DNA from: Cryptosporidium bovis
Taxonomy: Eukaryota > Apicomplexa > Conoidasida > Eucoccidiorida > Cryptosporidiidae
Direction: 5' to 3'
Assembly: GCA_009768925.2 (NCBI GenBank)
Contig: VHIT02000049.1
Span: 1 to 64,000, forward strand
Length of the DNA stretch: 64,000 nt
In this document: positions 58,341 through 64,000 of the stretch, in pieces
Numbering within the stretch: position 1 is the stretch's first letter
How the letters are laid out: each line of letters begins with the position of its first letter
The notes under the pieces: model-generated
What the model was told of the DNA's origin: nothing
The model's input: only the letters and a program-made list of their open reading frames with translations
The model's database searches: none
Program-made: the position numbers and the translations under genes

Positions 58341-58592
58341 TTAAAGGAGTTCGCATTCACTGTTTTGATGCCAACGTATTACCGTATGAATTACCATGAG
58401 TATAAAAAGAGACAAACCAATATAGACTCCCATATATTCCCAACAGCCAACCACACCAAAGCAAAAAGCCGTCTCTTCGCCATCCTTTGTCCCTTCAAAT
58501 ACACACAAAATATAACAATAAAATGATACTTTTTTCTCTCTCCAATTACAATGCCGTAGTTTTATATGTGTAACTACTCGACTAGCGTCCTG
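58341..58592 (-). CDS. Candidate small membrane-protein exon(s)
   Basis: Minus strand, open from 58592 to a TAA at 58341-58343. The C-terminal part reads like a TM protein: CWEYMGVYIGLSLFILMVIH, then RWHQNSECELL. From ATG 58433 this is only 30 residues. A second overlapping frame, ATG 58483 to TAA 58391, gives 30 other residues (MAKRRLFALVWLAVGNIWES, then another hydrophobic run). A possible upstream exon starts at ATG 58682 (MTSHSYSTFSCKRGHFGGAR), and joining it at GTAAAT/TTGAAG would keep the second frame. Both frames are hydrophobic, so they cannot both be trusted. No family recognised. Confidence 0.25.
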   Translation of the reverse strand, partial: QDASRVVTHIKLRHCNWREKKVSFYCYILCVFEGTKDGEETAFCFGVVGCWEYMGVYIGLSLFILMVIHTVIRWHQNSECELL

Positions 58593-58692
58593 TTATTAAT
58601 AATAATTTACGTTGATCAACTTCCTTGCTCCTCCAAAATGTCCTCTTTTACAAGAAAACGTGCTATAAGAGTGGGAAGTCATTCACCACCTG

Positions 58693-61600
58693 TTAGTGTC
58701 TTTTGATTCTAATATTTGATATTTCCCTTCTATAGTTAATCAGACGGTGTCCATTACTTGTTCTTGCACTGCTGCTAGCAGTAGTTGTGAGTGTTGGACA
58801 CGAGTCAAAATAATGGCATTGGCGCTCTTTTGTACATGTGTCCTTTTCATTTGCGTATCTACCTCTTCCAGAAACCATCTTTCCTCCGGGACCTGTGGAA
58901 GACTTCTGTTCTACAACTGAACTTGAGTTGTTGTTTGAAGTGGAAGTGGAACAACCGGAACTTGAGCACGAATTTGAGTGAATTTTTTTGTTTGAATCAA
59001 CCGACATTGAGTCAACTAATTTGGACTTTCTGACAACAATAAGAGAATATCTCCAAGCACGTGCGTCTCTCCAGGACCTTGTACAGAACTCTATGGTTAT
59101 AGGAACTAATGTTTCAGAACTACGCGGTTCAGAAGAGTAATTTGATACGCTAGAATTGTCTCCAATGCTGTAGCATTCACCCCTATCTCCAATAGTTACT
59201 CTTCTATACTCATTATAGGAACTCATCGCACTCCAATTCCCCTTACCATCACTTGGTTGGCAATTACAATTAGAAAAACCACCTCCATTTCCATTTTGTA
59301 ACTGAAAGTTGTTATTGTATATAGACAAGTCATCTTTGGTATAGCTGCTGCTGTTTTGTGTTTGAGTGTGAAGATTACTCAAAGTTTCTATAGCAGTAGC
59401 ATAAGATGAGACGCCTCCACCACCGTTGGTATAACTACTACTATTGACAATAAAATTTGACAGTACTGCGTTTGAGTTCGAGTTTGAACTTGAATTTGGA
59501 GTTAAGGTTGAGTTTGAAACGTGTGGTAGGTGCGTTTGAGACTCAAAATTGTGACAAATATAGGAATTTGTATCGTTAAATTTTCCGTGATTACCTCTCG
59601 TGTCATTAGAAGGAAGACAAAATTGCGAATGGTACTTGTGATTGTTTTGTTGTTTATATTCATAAGAACTATTTACAATCAACTCATTGCAGAAAGGTAC
59701 ATTAGAGGGAGAATCATTAATGTATTCAAGGTCACATGCTATCACATCCTCCAAAGCGGGACTACCCATAAATGTGACAGTAAATGTAAATCCTTTAGTA
59801 CTTTCCGAAATGGGTCCAATAGAGATAATCTTTCCAGGATCCAGCATGTAAATTGGATTTTTAGATTCATTTCTTGAATGGTAAAGATAGAGCGTATCTA
59901 GTAGAAAACCGTACGGATCTATTAATCGGTTGTTGCCAATAGGTCTGAAAATACTGCTAAATCCAACATTACTACCTTCTCCAGACGCACCACCAATATT
60001 AACTGGAAATATATTATTAATTAAATTATGTCTAATCGACGAAACTAGTGTATTGTTAATTTCATATCTATGGTCAAAAGTCTTAGGTATTTTCTTAAGT
60101 CTACCTTTTCTATCGTTAATTACAGGATTATTGTCGGTCCGTACTCCCCTATTGTCAATTTTGTTATAATCTGCTATAATTCTATAACTAGATGTTTTAC
60201 TTAACCCTGGAAAGCCAATACAATCATTGTTATTTACGTTGTTTGTCCCACTAGATACGAAAACGAAGTTGTCCCTACAAGTGTCTGTATCTAAGCCGCC
60301 CCTTGAAACGTGGGTTTGTCTATCTGTGACTCCCTCGTTAACTTCCATAGAATACGCACTGGTTCCATAATATTTATTTTTTTGAATGTCGCTCCCTATA
60401 CATTCATTAAACTTGTCATTATTCTGTTTTGACTTAAGCAAAAGACCCAAGTCAATATCTCTATAGCACTCAAGGCTGTCACCAAAAATAATCCTCTCAC
60501 CCAATATTGGGGATGGATAAGCGTGGTGAGCCTCTCCTAATGATCTAGAGGACATCATGAGGCCCCAGTATATCCCACTGTTTTTAAGAGAAGACATTTC
60601 TGGATTGCTTCTAGTAATGTACACCAACCCAAATATGCAATTGTCCAAAAATAACTCCTTTTGAGGAGTGCGGAGCTGTTCAAGCATAATTTCAGTAAGT
60701 TGAAGGCTATATTCGTGTTGTTTACATCTGGAATACTCTTCTTCTTCCTCAACAGTGAGTGGGCATCCCTCGTCATAAATGCAATATTTGCTACTTATAG
60801 GTACCATTATCTCGTCCCCCTCATCTACAAATACATCATCTATATCCCATGTTACTGATGGAGTTTTTCCATCAACGCTAACTTTAATTTCGTTTTTACT
60901 GTCATTATTGTTGGAAACCACAGGTTCGCTTCCCAATCCTTCTTTGACAAGAAAACATGGAGAATCACTTGTAGGTTCCATAAGACCATTAAAACTGGTT
61001 TGACTACGGGTTGAGGCCCTATTTTCTGTGGGGCGAGGAGGAACATCTCCAAGGATATTGCTTGAATCGTAGTTGCACTGAATTACCTCAAATAATCTTC
61101 TCAAATCCTGACTGTTACCACTAAAAGGTACTTTGTTACCAATATTGGTACATATTTCATTGCTAGGATTGGTATTTAAACTAACCATCACCGTGCCATC
61201 CCTCGCTTTAAATAAACTTAAATTTTGTCGAGGCAACTTCTCACGCGAAGGAGGATCACTCTCAAGTGAGTACATCGAAATAGATCTACTGTTGAGCTCA
61301 GATGAATCTTTAATGTATAGATAATTGTCACCCGTAGTATTCTTGTTTATATCATTACTACTAAGTTCACCACAAAAATTTTGTCTACGGTTGTTCGTGT
61401 AATCCTTACTATTACTGTTACACTCCATACTGTTCATATTTCTTCTCTCATCCCTGATTTCCTTGGATATAAGCCAAGCCTTGTAAAGAACATAATAAAT
61501 ACCTCTATCTTTAAGAAACTTTTTCTTATTCGAATTTGAAAGAGTCTCAGGTCCAACTTCCGGAGCTCTAATTGCCGACTTTTTATACGGTTTGAGAAAA

Positions 61601-62097
61601 CTCTCAAAAATGTAATTTAAACATGACTGTGTTGATTCTATAAGCATATTGCTAAAACGAAAATTCTTTAAATCCTCTGTTTTAGAACGGTACTTCCTGC
61701 TTTTTATAGTCCAAAGGATTATTGCATCCATCCACTTGTCTTTTTCTGTTGGCGTAGAAGCTCTTAGTTGGTAGTCCCTTTGAGGTGTGCTTAATGTAAT
61801 TCCCAATGGACCATCTGCAAATATATTCTCAACTATCTTTAAATTTATTGAACCCAATGGCTGCTCATCCTTGTAAGTTGGTTTCTTTTTCCAATATACA
61901 AGTGTTCTGTCATTCTCCAATAGCGAAAAATAACGATTTTGCCATCCCCTACCTATTACAGGACTCCACTTTTTTAAATAACCTGATACATATTTTTTTT
62001 CTATCAAGTCCTGAACTATTGAGGCCGCTCTCCTTTCAAATCTGTAACTTACAATTGAATGGCTCCGGTGATCACCGTGATTGTTTTTATAGTCCAT
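58693..62097 (-). CDS. Large PH-domain protein, 1134 aa
   Basis: Single exon, ATG at 62097. A pleckstrin-homology domain occupies ~38-130: GYLKKWSPVIGRGWQNRYFS, TLVYWKKKPTY, and the closing helix with its conserved Trp, TEKDKWMDAIILW. PH domains bind phosphoinositides or proteins at membranes. The middle is Asn/Ser-rich with short ordered segments (LTEIMLEQLRTPQKELFLDN). Two widely separated segments, SIGPISESTKGFTFTVTFMG (~750) and ITIEFCTRSWRDARAWRYSL (~1000), look like the first and last parts of a second PH domain interrupted by a ~200-residue low-complexity insert. There is no signal peptide or TM. No kinase or GEF domain is visible, so it looks like an adaptor. Several short opposite-strand frames are mirrors. 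Confidence 0.83.
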   Translation of the reverse strand: MDYKNNHGDHRSHSIVSYRFERRAASIVQDLIEKKYVSGYLKKWSPVIGRGWQNRYFSLLENDRTLVYWKKKPTYKDEQPLGSINLKIVENIFADGPLGITLSTPQRDYQLRASTPTEKDKWMDAIILWTIKSRKYRSKTEDLKNFRFSNMLIESTQSCLNYIFESFLKPYKKSAIRAPEVGPETLSNSNKKKFLKDRGIYYVLYKAWLISKEIRDERRNMNSMECNSNSKDYTNNRRQNFCGELSSNDINKNTTGDNYLYIKDSSELNSRSISMYSLESDPPSREKLPRQNLSLFKARDGTVMVSLNTNPSNEICTNIGNKVPFSGNSQDLRRLFEVIQCNYDSSNILGDVPPRPTENRASTRSQTSFNGLMEPTSDSPCFLVKEGLGSEPVVSNNNDSKNEIKVSVDGKTPSVTWDIDDVFVDEGDEIMVPISSKYCIYDEGCPLTVEEEEEYSRCKQHEYSLQLTEIMLEQLRTPQKELFLDNCIFGLVYITRSNPEMSSLKNSGIYWGLMMSSRSLGEAHHAYPSPILGERIIFGDSLECYRDIDLGLLLKSKQNNDKFNECIGSDIQKNKYYGTSAYSMEVNEGVTDRQTHVSRGGLDTDTCRDNFVFVSSGTNNVNNNDCIGFPGLSKTSSYRIIADYNKIDNRGVRTDNNPVINDRKGRLKKIPKTFDHRYEINNTLVSSIRHNLINNIFPVNIGGASGEGSNVGFSSIFRPIGNNRLIDPYGFLLDTLYLYHSRNESKNPIYMLDPGKIISIGPISESTKGFTFTVTFMGSPALEDVIACDLEYINDSPSNVPFCNELIVNSSYEYKQQNNHKYHSQFCLPSNDTRGNHGKFNDTNSYICHNFESQTHLPHVSNSTLTPNSSSNSNSNAVLSNFIVNSSSYTNGGGGVSSYATAIETLSNLHTQTQNSSSYTKDDLSIYNNNFQLQNGNGGGFSNCNCQPSDGKGNWSAMSSYNEYRRVTIGDRGECYSIGDNSSVSNYSSEPRSSETLVPITIEFCTRSWRDARAWRYSLIVVRKSKLVDSMSVDSNKKIHSNSCSSSGCSTSTSNNNSSSVVEQKSSTGPGGKMVSGRGRYANEKDTCTKERQCHYFDSCPTLTTTASSSARTSNGHRLINYRREISNIRIKRH

Positions 62098-63898
62098 TAT
62101 TACATTTACCTTCCACTTTTTTCACCAGAACTTACTCTGGATAGTCCAAATTACACGATATACTTCTCAAGCTAATTGCCCTGACAAACAAAAAACGATA
62201 TACATATACATCTATAATAAATGTACGTCTTGACATATGGTTCCCTATATTAATTCAACCAGCACATATGTGCCTCTTGTACATTTACCTTCAAAAAGAC
62301 AAATCACCACCTCAAATATTAGCTCCCAAACTTTCTATTACCGTCAGTATTTAAAGCTATTATTTGTATACCTAGAATTTTTTTCCTTTTTCTATTTATT
62401 TTACAAGCAACTACCTCTCAATTTCTGTTTATTCACTGCTTAGTAGTTTGATATCCAATGCTCCTTAGGCAACTTGTTTTTCACTACTCTTTAAGTGTTT
62501 TCTCCGTCCTGTATGAAAAAAATAATAATTTCAAAATAAACAAAAAAAAAGGAAGGTCAATTCCTCTTTCTATTTATTATTAATTTTTTTCCAATATCTA
62601 CCTTTTATTTTTGCTTAGCTGTTTGATTTTTTTACCCCTTTTTATTTATACTTGTAAATATTAATATACGTGACCTTTAATACTGTTTCTGCATCTAGGC
62701 GCCCTCATATGCCGCCTAAACCCACGTTCATTTCTGTTTAGATTATCCCATGCAATGATGAATCGTGAATTAGTTACTTCGGTTTAATTAAAGATAACAA
62801 AGAAAATAAAAAGAATGTGGGTTAATAATGAGTATCCTTTTACGTAAATAAAGTATAACTCCTTCATTAACGAAATTATTGTTGTTTGTTTTCACTTTTC
62901 CTTACAATTTCCATTCCATGAAAGCATTCAACACAAGGTCTCTCCAATGAACTTATGCTACTTTCCAGACCTATTGTAGATTATTACGTTCTCCAACTAT
63001 CCCTTTTCTTTCTCTATACCAATAGAAACCTAAATCAGAATCCACCTTTTGACTATATTCACTAAAAAAGAATAAAAAAAGGTAGCACTATCTTTACTAC
63101 TTAGATATGTTTATTTTACATTTGTACCACTTACTCGTCAAATAGTCAGTTTTGCCTAACATTTTTTAGCGCAAGTACGAGTGGTATGATATTTATGAAC
63201 TATATTCCGGGAATAATCAACTAATTCACAGCTATGAAGAAATAACAGAAATGTACTGCACAAAATTTAACCACAATTACTATTCTACGAGAAATCTACT
63301 TTGTCTATGTTAACACCTTGGCGAATAAACAAATACATTGCTCAGTCTTTTTTTATGCAATTTGTTATTTGCCTCATTTATGTCATAGGTGCCCATATTA
63401 CGACCGCCATAATCACATTTACCTTTTTCCTGCCATTTCCCATTTATTACTACCTTTTCACCCCTCTCCCTTTAATAAGTTAAAAATATGCTACAGCTTA
63501 TGCGGGAAAGGGACTGGCGGTTAGGGCGGTAACATGCGAAATAAATACAAAATTGCATGTCATGGTATGTAAAAATGTAAAAAAATGGATTGTAGAAAAA
63601 AAACAAGAGAAAAAAAATGTAAATAGGGACAGGTAACCAAGCATATTAAAAAATAATAATAAATAATTAGGGGTGAATAACGGTAACATCTGATAAAGTT
63701 TAAGTTAGTAAGAAGGAAAAAAATATAAAAGGATATCTAATGCAAATAGGCAAAATAGTATACAATTTCATAATTAATTGGCTTATGAGTTAATATTCAA
63801 TAAAATATAATATTAAGAGTATAATAATAGTTTAAAAATAACAAATTTTCTTACTCTGACAGAAGTAACAAGTGTTAGTATTTACACATTAGCATATA
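62098..63898. promoter_or_regulatory. Divergent promoter, PH-domain gene and last gene
   Basis: 1.8 kb, mostly AT-rich. GGCGCC with a nearby GCCGCC lies near 62698-62717, and a cluster of GCGGGAAAGG, GGCGG and GGGCGG at 63501-63528 is about 375 bp upstream of the 63899 start. The 60-68-codon frames at 63301-63524 are unconvincing. Confidence 0.5.
63501..63528. promoter_or_regulatory. E2F-like GC cluster
   Basis: TGCGGGAAAG, ACTGGCGGTTAG and GGGCGG within 28 bp of AT-rich spacer, upstream of the gene at 63899. The first word resembles an E2F half-site (TTTCCCGC reversed). Confidence 0.4.
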
Positions 63899-64000
63899 AT
63901 GAATGGAGATTACGAGGCATACAACTATGGAGAAGATGGCATGGGAAACTATGAATATAGTGGAGACTCTGAGCAGACAGTAAGCAGTTTAGAATTAATA
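63899..64000 (+). CDS. Start of an unknown gene, 3' end outside window
   Basis: ATG at 63899 and open to the window edge (34 codons). The visible residues, MNGDYEAYNYGEDGMGNYEY and on, are acidic, Gly/Tyr-rich and low-complexity, with no signal peptide. Too short to assign. Confidence 0.6.
   Translation, partial: MNGDYEAYNYGEDGMGNYEYSGDSEQTVSSLELI

Larger units (their letters stand above)
56694..58692. other. 2-kb spacer with two small candidate ORFs and inverted repeat
   Basis: Between the convergent ends of MOB (plus) and the PH-domain gene (minus). Bases 56700-57690 are plain AT-rich. Bases 57690-58050 and 58340-58690 are GC-elevated and contain the small ORFs and inverted repeat listed separately. 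A short frame MPTIPRKAEIDEG (57290 onward, ending in 18 codons) could be a first exon but has no partner I can find. Confidence 0.5.

Overview
The window reads as nuclear DNA of an apicomplexan, most likely Cryptosporidium or a close relative. It is very AT-rich (an impression of roughly 70%, not counted). Genes are mostly single-exon, and the few introns I can define are short (71-202 bp) with GTGAGT, GTAAGT or GTAGG donors. Most of the left half encodes proteins with signal peptides and no recognisable domain. TGCATGCA (ApiAP2-type) and GGCGCC/TTCCCGCC (E2F-type) sites lie between genes. The standard code fits. I found no operons, rRNA, convincing tRNA, transposons or CRISPR. The species assignment is inference.

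Bases 1-31.6 kb are a secretome island. It opens with the 3' part of a Lys/Glu/Arg repeat protein (2-919). Next is a head-to-head pair of secreted two-exon genes (1243-2408 minus, 3228-5039 plus). Both carry Cys-x-Gly-x-(Val/Ile)...Cys modules, and in the plus-strand gene these look like biotinyl/lipoyl-type half-domains. Two type I membrane proteins follow (5323-6627, 7819-9201), then a lysine/glutamate-rich secreted protein (9818-11803). The island ends with three large secreted proteins of 2808, 781 and 2087 residues (13136-21562, 22665-25010, 25352-31615). The first two share a C-terminal domain of repeated hydrophobic-strand-plus-proline motifs, and the third probably has a degenerate copy.

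Bases 32.5-64 kb hold housekeeping and regulatory genes: VPS53 (GARP tethering complex), a CELF-like RNA-binding protein with three RRMs and a WW domain, a long-chain acyl-CoA synthetase with a signal sequence, a FAN/NSMAF-like PH-BEACH protein, a His-Me-finger (HNH)-like protein lacking its expected catalytic His, an acidic orphan, GRWD1/RRB1 (ribosome assembly), a MOB kinase activator, a large PH-domain protein and the first codons of an unknown gene. Together they cover membrane traffic, lipid activation, RNA control, kinase signalling and ribosome assembly.

Intergenic regions are mostly featureless AT-rich DNA. A few blocks of higher GC contain inverted repeats that could be structured RNAs or small genes, the best at 41.52-41.72 kb, 6.99-7.61 kb and 57.7-58.7 kb. 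Domain calls were made by eye. Signal peptides, TM segments and homologies were not computed.
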